NCBI RefSeq assembly: GCF_032854445.1
Contig: NC_088305.1
Span: 16,541,717 to 16,605,716 of the forward strand
Direction: 5' to 3'
Source of the DNA: Liolophura sinensis
Taxonomy: Eukaryota; Mollusca; Polyplacophora; Chitonida; Chitonidae
Length of the DNA stretch: 64,000 bases
The notes beneath the pieces were generated by a model, which worked only from the letters and a program-made list of their open reading frames with translations, was not told the origin of the DNA and did not search any database. Positions within the stretch are counted from its first letter, which is position 1. Each line of letters begins with the position of its first letter. Below, piece by piece: positions 32,346 to 45,050 of the stretch. A program made the position numbers and the translations under genes.

Positions 32346-33160
32346 TCATCTTTAACTCTTGTCTGGTTTTCCCACAAGTTCTATCAGTATACTGGAATAC
32401 TGGAGCAGGTGTGTTTAGATGTTAAATTCAGGGGCGGTAACTCTGCTGTAACCATTCTTTCAGCTGGATCGAAAATAATTGCTAAGTGATAGTTTGTTAC
32501 AACGTGAAGGTAGAATGGTAATTTTCAACACTTTATCAATTAAACAACAATCAAATGAATTAGTAAATTTAAATCGGGGTGGAACAGTGCTGATCTTGTT
32601 CATGTATTTATTGATGGTTTGGACCAGTGCTTCTGTGATTTTCGCTTACAGCGCTGCCCTATCCTAACGAGATACTCCACCCGTATCATCCGCCCATCCT
32701 ACGCGCATCTTGATCGGATCGGTGGGGCGGATCCTATGCGGGTTACATGTCCATGATGGATGGCCCATGCGCGGATGTTGGCACCATCCTGATTGGATCT
32801 TACGCGGATCTTGATCGGCCGGTACATGTAGTATCGTTTAGACCGTTTTACTTGGTAAGGCAGGCATGGTGAGGAGAAAAGTATTGGTGAATGGTTTATC
32901 ATTTGCCTTTCTCATTCAAAGCAGTAAAAAGGTGAGTTAGCCCAATGCATGAGTTTTGAGTTTCGCTTTCCCGTTTCTGGACAAAGTTTATTAGTGTCAG
33001 TTAAAATGTAAAATCGTAACCGCATTCCAGAACAACCGGAGACGTAAGTTCTCGCGAAAAGCCGTACTAATGTTATCCTTTCGTGACACTTAAATTATCA
33101 TATATAATTTCTGTTACAACTATACACTATATTAAGCACTTAATAGCGAATAATAGCTGA
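32346..33160. other. Intergenic; G/C-rich gcggatc-type motifs at 32690-32830
   Basis: Short motifs such as tacgcgcatcttgatcgg and gcggatcctatgcgg resemble parts of the duplicated block at 31260 and 33350. Nothing coding. Confidence 0.45.
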
Positions 33161-33439
33161 AACAGGCGAAACTCGATCTGCTTATTATTATAATTTTGTG
33201 CGAATTAGTAACCACGCCGGGAACTACACCGTTTGTGAATGTTCTACAATAAGGTTGGTGTCTAACAGCGTGGCATTTGTTGTAAATTAGATGAGTTTAT
33301 GTGTGAATGTTAGTGTATGTCGTAAAACCCTATGCGGATGATCGTCGGATCCTACGCCCATCATACTCGAATGGTACACCCATCTTGGCTGTATGATCGG
33401 CGTATGATGTGAGCATCTTCCTGTGATATTACTTCCTTC
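33161..33439 (+). repeat. Duplicated ~275-bp block, copy 2
   Basis: Partner of 31076-31349 in direct orientation about 2.1 kb away, with many substitutions. This indicates an old dispersed repeat or segmental duplication. Confidence 0.82.
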
Positions 33440-34200
33440 CTACGCGGATGTTCCGACCCACATCCGTTCCAGATATATCGTTAGGATCTAGCAGTATTGT
33501 ACAGGGCTTCGGCCATACTCCATATAGCGCATGCGTCGCTCTCTACACACGCTTGCATTACTACCACCTCTTGCAAATTTTGTACAGAACTCTTGAACAA
33601 CGTCACCGTGTAACAGAGAATAGGCGGTAAGTGTCATAAAACACAAATACTTTGTTTCTTATTAACTTTGTACTTTATAAACATGTATTTTCTTCATCTG
33701 AGGCATGTACAAATTGATTCTAACCAACACCTAAAACAATTTTATTGACGTAAGCTGATTAAAATAGTTCCTCGAGGTCAAGCTTGGTCAAGTTTGTCTG
33801 GTGGTTGCAGTGATGTAAAGCGAGCGTAGAGAGTGACATTAAGGGGTATGGACTACGGTCAGGGTCATAGGTGGAGGGAGCTTACCTCTTAATCTCTTGG
33901 GCTCTCGATCTAGGTGCGGTTTTAATGGCGTATTTGAAAAGGGCTTTAGTGACGCGTGTCTGTTGGCCTTGTCCAACGTTTGTTGAAGACCACTTCCACA
34001 GTGATACTGGTGTGCCCACATGTAGGTTTGTGGGAAAGTTAATTCGTCAGTGAGGTGTAGTATTTTCAGCTACCACCTGTTTAGTTATTTAATTGTTGTT
34101 TGCCATACTTCCTCAACTAAATAGGTATACATTGTTGGTCAGTATTCAACTATTTACTCCATGCTAAATGTGGGACATAGGTGGTGTTCGCGGAACGCTA
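33440..34200. other. Intergenic, no gene seen
   Basis: No supported coding or repeat feature before the 76-bp satellite. Confidence 0.5.
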
Positions 34201-34214
34201 AGCTTCACAAGCGG

Positions 34215-36597
34215 ACCTATATAAAAATCCACCGTCCAAGGCCAAATTTGAGCCCGCATCTGTTGGCTGCTATAACATCTTCACAAACGGTCATGTATGC
34301 AAATCCACTGTCCAAGGCCAAATGTGAGCCTGCACCTGGTGGTTGTTAGCACCTTCACAAACGGTCGTGTATGCAAATCCACTGTCCAAGGCCAAATTTG
34401 AGCCCGCATCTGGTGGCTGCTATAACATCTTCACAAACGGTCGTGTATGCAAATCCACTGTCCAAGGCCAAATTTGAGCCCGCATCTGGTGGCTGCTAGC
34501 ATCTTCACAAACGGTCGTGTATGCAAATCCACTGTCCAAGGCCAAATTTGAGCCCGCATCTGGTGGCTGCTATAACATCTTCACAAACGGTCCTGTATGC
34601 AAATCCACCGTCCAAGGCCAAATTTGAGCCCGCATCTGGTGGTTGCTATAACATCTTCACAAACGGTCTTGTGACAAATCCACTGTCCAAGGCCAAATTT
34701 GAGCCCACATCTGGTGGCTGCTAGGACATCTCCACAAACGGTCGTGTATGCAAATCCACTGTCCAAGGCCAAATTTGAGCCCACATCTGGTGGCTGCTAT
34801 AACATCTTCACAAACGGTCGTGTATGCAAATCCACTGTCCAAGGCCAATATTGAGTCCGCATCTGGTGGTTGCTATAACATCTTCACAAACGGTCGTGTA
34901 TGCAAATCCATTGTCCAAGGCCAAATTTGAGCCCACATCTGGTGGTTGCTATAACATCTTCACAAACGGTCGTGTATGCAAATCCACTGTCCAAGGCCAA
35001 TATTGAGCCCACATCTGGTGGCTGCTAGGACATCTTCACAAACGGTCGTGTATGCAAATCCACCGTCCAAGGCCAAATTTGAACCCACATCTGGTGGCTG
35101 GTAGGACATCTTCACAAACGGTCGTGTATGCAAATCCACTGTCCAAGGCCAAATTTGAGCCCACATCTGGTGGCTGCTATAACATCTTCACAAACGGTCG
35201 TGTATGCAAATCCACTGTCCAAGGCCAAATTTGAGCCCGCATCTGGTGGCTGCTATAACATCTTCAAAAACGGTCGTGTATGCAAATCCACCGTCCAAGG
35301 CCAAATTTGAGCCCACATCTGGTGGCTGCTAGGACATCTTCACAAACGGTCGTGTATGCAAATCCACCGTCCAAGGCCAAATTTGAACCCACATCTGGTG
35401 GCTGCTATAGCATCTTCACAAACGGTCCTGTATGCAAACCCACTGTCCAAGGCCAAATATGAGCCCGCAACTGGTGGTTGTTGTAACATCTTCACAAACG
35501 GTCTTGTAACAAATCCATCGTCCAAGGCCAAATTTGAGCCCACATCTGGTGGCTGCTGGGACATCTTCACAAACGGTCGTGTATGCAAATCCACTGACCA
35601 AGGCCAAATTTGAGCCCGCATCTGTTGGCTGCTATAACATCTTCACAAACGGTCGTGTATGCAAATCCACTGTCCAAGGCCAAATTTGAGCCTGCATGTA
35701 GTGGCTGCTAGCACCTTCACAAACGGTCCTGTACGCAAATCCACTGTCCAAGGCCAAATTTGAGTCTGCACCTGGTGGTTGCTATAGCATCTTCACAAAC
35801 GGTCGTGTATGCAAATCCACTTCCAAGGCCAAATTTGAGCCCGCATCTGGTGGCTGCTAGCATCTTCACAAAAGTGTATGCAAATCCACTGTCCAAGGCC
35901 AAATTTGAGCCCGCATCTGGTGGCTGCTAGCATCTTCACAAACGGTCCTGTATGCAAATCCACTGTCCAAGGCCAAATTGAGTCCGCACCTGGTGGTTGC
36001 TATAGCATCTTCACAAACGGTCGTGTATGCAAATCCACTGTCCAAGGCCAAATTTGAGCCCGCATCTGGTGGCTGCTAGCATCTTCACAAAAGTGTATGC
36101 AAATCCACTGTCCAAGGCCAAATTTGAGCCCGCATCTGGTGGCTGCTAGCATCTACACAAACGGTCGTGTATGCAAATCCACTGTCCAAGGCCAAATTGA
36201 GTCCGCACCTGGTGGTTGCTATAGCATCTTCACAAACGGTCGTGTATGCAAATCCACTGTCCAAGGCCAAATTTGAGCCCGCATCTGGTGGCTGCTAGCA
36301 TCTTCACAAACGGTCTTGTATGCAAATCCACTGTCCAAGGCCAAATTTGAGCCCGCATCTGGTGGTTGCTATAGCATCTTCACAAACGGTCGTGTATGCA
36401 AATCCATTGTCCAAGGCCAAATTTGAGCCCGCATCTGGTGGTTGTTATAACATCTTCACAAATGGTCGTGTATGCAAATCCACCGTCCAAGGCCAAATTT
36501 GAGCCCACATCTGGTGGCTGCTAGCATCTTCACAAACGGTCGTGTATGCAAATCCACTGTCCAAGGCCAAATTTGAGCCCGCATCTGGTGGTTGAAG
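34215..36597. repeat. 76-bp satellite, about 31 copies, one ATGCAAAT octamer per unit
   Basis: Unit atgcaaatccactgtccaag, gccaaatttgagcccgcatc, tggtggctgctataacatct, tcacaaacggtcgtgt. Copies are highly similar, with a few 70-73-base deletion variants (ctagcatcttcacaaaagtg). Stops are rare in several frames, so many overlapping 60-90-residue open frames appear on both strands. None is a gene. Confidence 0.95.
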
Positions 36598-36599
36598 GC

Positions 36600-37415
36600 A
36601 ATGGGGAACATTTCCCTCACAACTTTCGACTCAAATCCAAACTGAACTGACAACATTTTTTCTTGCATTGCCTGAATAATATGTTCCCGATTTTCTCACT
36701 AAACGTCGTCAGGAAGACAGTATTGAACACTAGACTATACGGCTGATGCTTGAATCACGTGGTGGGAAAGAATCCCCATTAGATCCCCAAGCATCTTAAT
36801 ATGTACCACCTTATAATCAAATCAAACTTTTGGTTATAACGAATGAATGTTATGTGCTGGGGACCGGGGTTTAATTCAGCCTTGGGGCATGTCTAATCCA
36901 GATCTGAAGTCCGACATTCGTATGCCAGTCGTAAACCACGAAGAGGTGTTCCAATTCGATAATAGTATTAGTCAATAGTCGTTTCTCTAAAACGGAAAAA
37001 GGAATGTGTAAGGAATATTATATGTAGATAGTAATTAAAGCTCGGAACATGTAATAGAGAAACAGATTTACACAGTGTACTTGATATACTTCCCAACCGA
37101 GATAGGACAAGCAATTTTAAGCGAAAGCCATAAGGGTTAAAGACTTGGCTTTTCTAGATTAAAGAAATCTGGCCGATCTAGGGGGTGATCAGACAAGCTT
37201 GCAGTGAACGGTGATGGGACACTTCCACTGGTGATAATTAGGTGCTGTGGAAATTGTTTTGTTTTGCTTTCGAAAGACGTTTTGTGTCTTCAGTGTCAAA
37301 TTTTTTTTCATGCATACTAGTTATAATTTTCTTCGTAATTTTCACATGGTTCTGGAATTTACCGAGTGATTTTGGATAATTAGGGTGTTCTCCTGTTCGT
37401 TACTTTGGTCCAAGG
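36600..37415. other. Intergenic, nothing recognised
   Basis: Single-copy-looking sequence between the satellite and the SINE. Confidence 0.5.
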
Positions 37416-37681
37416 GGCCTCTGTGGCTCAGTTGGTTAGCACATTAGCGCAGCTGTAATGACCCAGGAGTCTCTCATCAATGCGGTCGATGTGAGTTCAA
37501 GTCCAGCTCATGCTGGTTTCCTCTTCGGCCGTACGTGGGAAGGTCTGTCAGAAACCTGCGGATGGTCGTGGGTTTCCGGTGGGCTCTGCCCGGTTTCCTC
37601 CCATTATAATGCTGGCCGCCGTCGTATAAGTGAAATATTCCTGAGTACGGCGTAAAACACCAATCAAATAAATAAATAAAT
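37416..37681 (+). mobile_element. tRNA-derived SINE, family A, full length
   Basis: Head ggggcctctgtggctcagtt, B-box-like gagttcaagtccagctcatg, body and AAATAAATAAAT tail. Flanks show a near-perfect short duplication: ctttggtccaa before and ctttgtccaa after. Confidence 0.9.
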
Positions 37682-40600
37682 CCTTTGTCCAAAAACTGGT
37701 ATATTTGATCTCATGTTTTTAATGTCCATTATGTGTCTTGGGTTTTATTCCGTTTGAAAATAAAAAATTGGCTTGCTTACTTTCGTTTATAAAAGACAGT
37801 AGAACCACAGCAGTGACGAAAGTATGATAGATAGAAAACGGTAAAGCATGTTACTAGTAAAATCCATCCTCTTGTCAGTTTGACTCCAACTGTCCATCGT
37901 AATGCTTAAGTAGTAATAGCTTATACTTCCCCACCGCTTACCCCCCACCCCCACCCCTCCCAGCACCATGGCGTAAGTAGAATTAGGTAAAACAGAATGG
38001 GAAAATATATCGTCTTCTGACCACAAACAACTCAAAAGGAGCATAGTTAATTATGGCCTATTCATTCACTTGATTCATTTACACAACGCTTCCGAGCTGT
38101 GGTAGACATTACCGTCTCTTAACCGTACATGCAGGCTAGCCTGTGCCAGCGAGCATACGATAACGTATGAGTAACGAGAATTTAGCGTGCTTGCTTGCAT
38201 CAGGACTGGCATATTAATAGCAACTATATACGGGTAATATCCTTCAATATACAGGATAAGGTCAGTCAAGGTCTGACAAGGTCATTACCCGCAATGTTCT
38301 CCAGTAATTATCGTCACAATTGTTACAAGAAACGTTACAGGACACACGCGTCTTACCGACACTTATAACTCGTCCTGAATGTGTTAGAACAGCATAGTTT
38401 GGGAGACCTCGCTTCACTCTGTCCAGAGGGCATGTCCCCTCAGAACTTATCTGTAAGGAGCAAAGTCGTTAAGCCATGGTAGATTCGAATCGCCAAGACA
38501 CACGAGGTGTATGTTAAAACCAGGCCTTGGAATGCGAATTCGCAACCCCCCAACTCCTTACTCGTCGCGGGCCATGCAAGTGACTTTTCCTTTGCGAAAC
38601 ATACAGTTTCTTGTAAACATGCAGAAATACATATATGCTTCTCAACCTTCTTATGAAAGTGTCTTATAAGCGTACCAATTATTTACTGTGTAATACAAAT
38701 ATGGTTTAATTAGCTGCCAGCAGTTAGTCGGACAGGCAATGTCAGTGATCAAGGTTGTGAACCGCGTCAAACCAACTACCAGAGAGGGCAGCGTAGGGCC
38801 CTGAATAAGTAGTTTTATATCCAGCCTCTCTAAGTCATTATTGTTGAAACGTTGCTAAACAGTCAGTAATCTAGATGGTACAGGATAAATGAGTTGATAA
38901 AGTGACGTTTGTCTCATGGCACAACTTGATCTTATTCGTGAGATCTAATTTAACTTTCTCCATTTTTACCCCATTATCATTGAAAGGGCATAAAGTAAAT
39001 TAGAAGCGATACTCTTACCGTCAGTTATGAGCCAAGGTGTTGTTTGACCTTAGAGCTAGTGTACAAGTACTTTGACGACTACGTATCCATTGGGTACTGA
39101 AAAGCATGTGATGTGTATTGTTTTAAAGGGTACATTCAAAGAATCTCTAAAGAGAAGATTATGCCCTTAATGGTAATGAAAAAAAAAATGGAAAAAGTCA
39201 TATTTTATCACCACTTAATAACTTCTTTATTTATAGCCATAATCTCCGTCACTGGTCAAATATTTTCGGAGATGACGTCATCGATGAACTCATTGGGAAC
39301 GCTGGACCAACTTAAGGGTCTCTCTCTTTCAACCCCCAGCCCCCAACCTTAGCAAAATTGCTTTCACTCGTATAACCTTTAGCGACATGACTGCAGGCCG
39401 ATAAGTTCCGGAAAGACCACTGGGGCTTTAGAAACATAAGAGTTAAAGCAATTGTACACACCAAATAGAAAGCCCAGAAAGCTTTCGTATGTTGGGACAC
39501 ATCCTAAAATGCACGTTTAAGCTTTAACGCTGACCATGTGGTTTTTACTCCGGGGACACCCTTCAGAAAGCGGTTTCACCGTTTAATCTTGAAACCCAAA
39601 TTAAACTCTCAAATATATCGATCAAACCGATAAAATGTTGCCAGCTGATGTCCATCATGTGGGAGATCCAACTTCAAATATTTTGTTTTGTCAAGAAGAA
39701 TTAAGTTTTGGACGCCCAAAATGGCGTAGTGAACGAGGCCCCAGGAATTAGTTATACATGTGGTCCTTCAGACAGTGTTCTTCCACAGATACTGATACGC
39801 AGTGCAATGTATTGTCATCAACAAACGCATTCATCTGACTGCCATTAGCATAGAGTGGCATATCTTCTATCAACATTAAAGTATAAGACTGGGGAAGCTC
39901 AGTTGACATGGTCATATTGTCGGAAAAACAATTATCGTAATAAACGGATTGCTTTCCATGAGAGAGGTACGACCTGGTCAATTCTATAGCGCGCTATCGA
40001 TAAAACCATATATTTTAGGTTTGTCCATTAATATTTTATGGCTGGCGAAGTGAAACGTTTTTCGAAGGTCAATAGAGTAGACCACACGATGAAACAATTG
40101 TCAGTTTGGTGCTTCAACGAATCTATCATGGCTATCATAACCGTTTGATAATAACGGAATTATGATAATTAATGTGTTACATTCTAGCTTGCTGTATAGT
40201 GCTAAACAAAATCTTTTTGAAAACTTTCCTTTTTAACCAGATATATCACTGAAGATATGTTTCTTAAAACTTTTTTTTAAATTGTTGTTTTAAACCTCTT
40301 ATTTTCTGCCATGGCTGGAACCACTTCAGGACTCAAATAATAGACATGAGTTATCCTTCCACAAAATGTATGTTTCGAACATGTAGAAGATCTGTGATAG
40401 GGAACTGGATCCAGGAACTCAGTTCACTTTTTCGTTATGGCCTAAATGGCAAAATTATGTATATTGACAATATAAAATCCGTTTACCCACAAGATTTTAA
40501 CGTAACACAACCGTTCAAATGTCACCATGGAAGTCATGGTTTGAGGAAGTTTAATAAAATGTCAAATTCTTAGTAACACAAACGTCAGCAGCCTTGTAGC

Positions 40601-41404
40601 GGTGTTACATGCACTTCTTCTAAAATATTAAGTGATGTCACACCCACTTCTAGACATTTTGTGTACCGCCCCAGGTGATCGGTGTGTATCAAGAACATCC
40701 CATTTTCAACCAATCAGAACCATGTGAAATTCGGGAAAACCATTCATCATCATTGGTATGGGAATTCCAATGGGTACAAATTGTGCTTATGTTTTATGTT
40801 ACAACTACAGTTCTCTTGTAAATGTATTTGCGCGGAGTGTTCAGAATTTCTGGCGCTCTGTTTCATAATTGTGTCGAATTCCGCTTATCCCAGGATCAGG
40901 GTGTTCACACTCATCACGTTGGGTAAGATCATCGCGATGGATTTATGAACAGTCGCAAACAAAGCGCAACTGATATACATATTTTGATGAACGGCCACTT
41001 ATATACTATCAGAATACTTATATTATATAATATAATAAAATACTCACTTCATCTTCGCGTCATTTTAGTGCATCCGTTCTAATTTCTTATTGTATATACT
41101 TTCTTAGTGCTGAACGTTTTTTTTTTTGTTTTTTGTTTTTTGCTCTTATTCACCTGAAACGCCCATTCTGGTTGACGACTTGTATGCGGGTATCTGTTTC
41201 CACGCCCAGATAATTTAGACACTTGCGCTAAACATACACAGATTTCCAAACGCTCTGTTGTTTATGATACATATAGGTTCATAGCGGTACAACTATTTTA
41301 ATTGAAAGAAAAGTACCTACTTTTTTGTTATGCTACCTGGGGTACCATTTCGAGCAGGTGCTATGGTGATTTTGGTTCAAGCTGACTTGACATTTGGTTT
41401 CTTA
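37682..41404. other. Intergenic, no supported gene
   Basis: 3.7 kb with only fragments: the dispersed block agcaccatggcgtaagtaga at about 37962, and a repeat piece at about 38465-38560 (gattcgaatcgccaagacac, acgaggtgt) related to 19195. Open frames at 39113, 40346 and 40682 show no recognisable domain. Confidence 0.5.
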
Positions 41405-41409
41405 TCACC

Positions 41410-41510
41410 AATGAGTTGTACACAATACCCATGAGTTGTACGCGTTACCCATGAGCTGTAAACGTTACCCATGAGCTGTAAACGTTACCCACGAGTTGTA
41501 CATGTTACAA
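41410..41510. repeat. 22-bp tandem repeat, about 5 copies
   Basis: Unit acccatgagttgtacacgtt with ct/tt and ac/aa variants. Confidence 0.8.
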
Positions 41511-41744
41511 GTTTAGCCACAAAAATGTCACACGCAAAGCCAGGAATGAGTAACAGACTCTCCGGATTAATTTTGCCCACCGTGTACAACAAATTCTGCA
41601 CTCTGCATCTAACATTTCGCATACGCTTCATATTTGTGCGTGGCCGTCTTACATTTATATTCACTGATATTTTGCTACATTGCTCTAATTTAGTACTTTC
41701 TTGGGAACAGTTCGTGGCAATGGGGGTCAAAATGTCTTTCAGCC

Positions 41745-42040
41745 GTTGGGATACACGAGGCGGTAGTTCAGTCCGGGCCTTGGGCAGCTCCAGGGATCCG
41801 AATTTGTAGATTCCCCGCTCTCACAATTCTTTGGACCTTGGTGACAAGCGGTTGACGACTCTCGCGTGTCTGTACAGCCTTACCTTCATTGTCTTCCCCT
41901 TGGTATGACTTGCATATCTGTACAGCATAGTCTGCCTGTATATAACTTCCCTGTAAGGTACATGTTGGTATTTTACAGCGGTTTTCTTCACCAGTAAGAC
42001 TGTTCTGTATTGTATAAGCGCACATTTCCTGACTATGGCA
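41745..42040 (+). repeat. Dispersed-repeat fragment
   Basis: acacgaggcggtagttcagt, ccgggccttgggcagc and tagattccccgctctcac echo 19200-19275. The following ttggtgacaagcggttgacg, ttgcatatctgtacag echoes 15590-15690. It looks like a degraded SINE mosaic. Confidence 0.45.
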
Positions 42041-42194
42041 TTAAACAAGAGTAAAAAATTTAAAGTTTATGACATCTGTCATCAGGTCCACAAACTCATT
42101 TGTTGTATAAATAATGAGCTTAAAGGTAAAGGTAAAAAAAAAACCAGATGAAGATACACAGGAAATAATCAGTTTATAAATGTATAACAAGTTT

Positions 42195-42330
42195 AGGATC
42201 TGACCTTGACGTTTTTAACCTTGAAAGTATAATGTGGTCAGCATATGACCTTGACTTATGGAACCTTGAAAGCATTTCGTGGTTAGGCCCTGACCTTGGG
42301 ATTTTTTACCTTGAAATTTTTACATTGTTC
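42195..42330. repeat. ~47-bp tandem repeat, 3 copies
   Basis: Three units of the form ctgaccttgacgtttttaac, cttgaaagtataatgtggtc with substitutions. Confidence 0.65.
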
Positions 42331-42917
42331 TTGAAAAAGCAACCAACTGTGGAAATGGGAAGCCTTTATCTTCTTTCCTGTGGACGAGTAACCTACCACC
42401 GTATCGAATAGTTGTTATCTTGTAATTTTCGCGCTGAACACGTGTGAGGGACCAGTAGTTCTGCATCAGATTTTATGACCTGACAGATTGCAGAAGGCTC
42501 TGAGTCTGGCCTCGTAAAAACAGCTTTCCCTTGATGTGTTATAGGTCAGCTTTACGAGACACACTTAACTTTGAGGGTCATTCTCAGTCGACAGCCTCTT
42601 TACTGCTCGGAGTGTTTTGGCTGTGCAAAATGATGGGCTGGTTAAATGGTACCCTTCGGCAGTCCAACCTAACCCGGCTGATTCCCTACCAAGACCCCAA
42701 GTTACAATCGAGCTAGGAAGTCTGGCTTTATCAATGCGGCTTGGGGAAGGTTTGGCTCGGTTGATTTATCTCACAAAAGTCTAGATCACCAGACAGGCTT
42801 GCTGCTTGATTCTATAATTTTACCGGTCAACAGAAGTAGGTTCATTGTTTTTATTTGTTATTTTGTGTACGGACCTGGTGGTAGCTATGTAGAGGAGCCT
42901 ATGTAGGCCATTTCACT

Positions 42918-43125
42918 GGATGCGTTGGCGTAGTGATTGGAGCGTCTCCTCCATTAACGATATATCCGGGAGTTCGATCTCCCATCATGTCAATCAGCTA
43001 AAACTTTAACTAATGTAACATTGGCACTTCATGGCTTGGCGCTCCGCATAAGAGGAGCAGGCCATTTACTGGTCGGTCCGGTGTCAGTATAATGTGGCTG
43101 GTGTCTTCGAAATGGCCATCCAGTG
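42918..43125 (+). mobile_element. SINE family B-like, tRNA-derived head
   Basis: The A-box-like tggcgtagtgattggagcg and B-box-like gggagttcgatctccc lie at tRNA spacing. The tail ggtgtcagtataatgtggct matches 30910-30930. I do not call it a tRNA gene because the arms do not fold fully and the tail is SINE-like. Confidence 0.6.
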
Positions 43126-43749
43126 AGACCGTACTATACATAGGTCGAAATGGTCTGCTAAAACGAAACACCGTCGTGATATGATGGACATAATTTAATT
43201 CCAAATTTAACAAACATATGTACGCGATTTCCACGTCGTTACACTGTCACGCGCTTCAAACTTAACAGATCCGGGGTCTGAGTGGCCAAACACATAAGTA
43301 TTCTACTGTGGCAGAATCATCCTTGTTCTCGCGTGACTTCGCGAGTTTTTCTTCTGCTAGTCAAATTGTTCCATCTAGGGAGAATACTTTGCTCCTAAAT
43401 ATACACAGAATTCATTTTTGTCTGCAAATAAAGCTAAATAACGTCCAAGAATGATAATAAGCCTACATACAATGTACTATACACAATTTCAAGTGTACAC
43501 CTTTCTGTTATAATGGAATGTTCATCTCTCTGGAAGTAAAATTATCGTTTACGTTACAAGTTCTTTGGCTGAATGAACTGTAATTACGTTAGGAAAAACA
43601 GAAAATTTTTATCATGGATTTTGAAAACGGATGCAGAAGTTTTCAGGCCGATATTATTGTTCGTGTGCAGGGTTAAGGCGCAACTGCGAGAAACGTTTCG
43701 TCGGTATCCGGGTTGTCATCATCTCGTATATAGGGTACATCGGGGACTC

Positions 43750-43930
43750 AGGAGCATAGTGAGTTCAAATCCAACTCATGTTGTCTGCACCTCCTGTCGT
43801 ACGTGAGAAACTCTCCAGGTGGGTTTCCCCCTGTCTCTACCTGGTTTCGTCCCACCGTAATGATAAGCGCCGTCGTATCAGTGAATGTATAGTGAGGACG
43901 GAGTAAACCCCTAATTATAAATAAATAAAC
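43750..43930 (+). mobile_element. SINE family A, 5'-truncated, divergent
   Basis: Runs from gtgagttcaaatccaactca through cgtcgtatcagtgaatgtat to aataaataaac. Confidence 0.7.
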
Positions 43931-44845
43931 ACGAATATAGGAATTCGGGCGGTGTCATTGAAACTCCGCCCTGTCAACCCCGGTGAGACCGAGAGGACTC
44001 TTCGCATTAATTATCAGAGAAAGGTCGAACTAAATCAAAACTATTGGTCTGCAAGAATCGCCATGCGTTTTCGCTACTGAGTATTGATTTTGCGCTCACA
44101 CCTTACGCGGGGGGTTTATTCGATACTGCAAAACCCACGATGCCTCTGTCACTCTAACGGGCAGGCAGAGAGTAGGCTACAGATAGCTCAGTCCAGTATC
44201 TGTTAGTTTAGCCGCAGCACATCACTCGCGGACTGGTCTACCGTCAGCATTCCAGCATCATGGTGAGTACCATCTATTCATTCATTCATCCATCCATCCG
44301 TTCATTCATTCTTTAATTCATTCAGGAAGATACGTGATAGATTCCAACACTCTGCTGTTCAAAGGATGTAGGCGTGATACTATTGTGTGTGCACGCCGGT
44401 AGACATATACGGTTAAGGCGGCAACTGGTGGTTGATTCACTGTTGGAAAGTAGGCTTTAGAGACGTAAACCTCAATAATATCAGCCAGGGCATTTGAACA
44501 GAAGCTTAAAAATACGAATGCTTTACCAGCTCTCAACGTTCGAGGCTCCTCGACCAGAGATGGCCAGCAGCATCTAAAGCAATTTGTGTACCAATATCAT
44601 ACTCCACATCAGAAAATACAACACTGGCATCCCACCAAGCTGCCCAACCCATCTCCATCGTACTGAGCCTTGGTTGGGGTTGACGGAAGATTGAACTAAA
44701 AACGTTTAAAATATCGAACAGAACGGCTTGGCTTGGATGTATAACACTCGGTTTAGGAGATGCAACAAAGAGGTGTAACATTAACAAGCAATTCCCTCTG
44801 TGACGATACCTCAAAATAAAAAACACTACGGCATATAGAAGAATA

Positions 44846-45050
44846 CCAGAGCAGGGACGACAGTGTGATAATTGACAAATGGTCACACGCAACCGGCGAA
44901 ATCCTGGCACTTGTGAATGTACCTCATTCACTCTGACCGTTTAAGTATATGTGTAAAAAGCTGCAACGTACACGCCCTTTAGCACCATGGCAGAATTACG
45001 TAAAACCAAATGCAGAGATAATAATTCATAAGACGTCACCAGTTAGGATG
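44846..45050 (+). repeat. Dispersed element, copy 1 (partner 50643-50900)
   Basis: Ordered shared blocks: ataccagagcagggacgaca, gtgtgataattgacaaatgg, tcacacgcaaccggcgaaat, cacgccctttagcaccatgg and gacgtcacc. The 3' portion alone also occurs at about 17945 and 37960. Confidence 0.7.

Noticed and set aside
34161-36668. Many overlapping 60-90-residue open frames
   Set aside because: All arise from the 76-bp satellite in several frames and both strands.
42918-43010. tRNA gene with A and B boxes
   Set aside because: The head does not form full acceptor and anticodon arms by eye and continues into a tail shared with another SINE copy.
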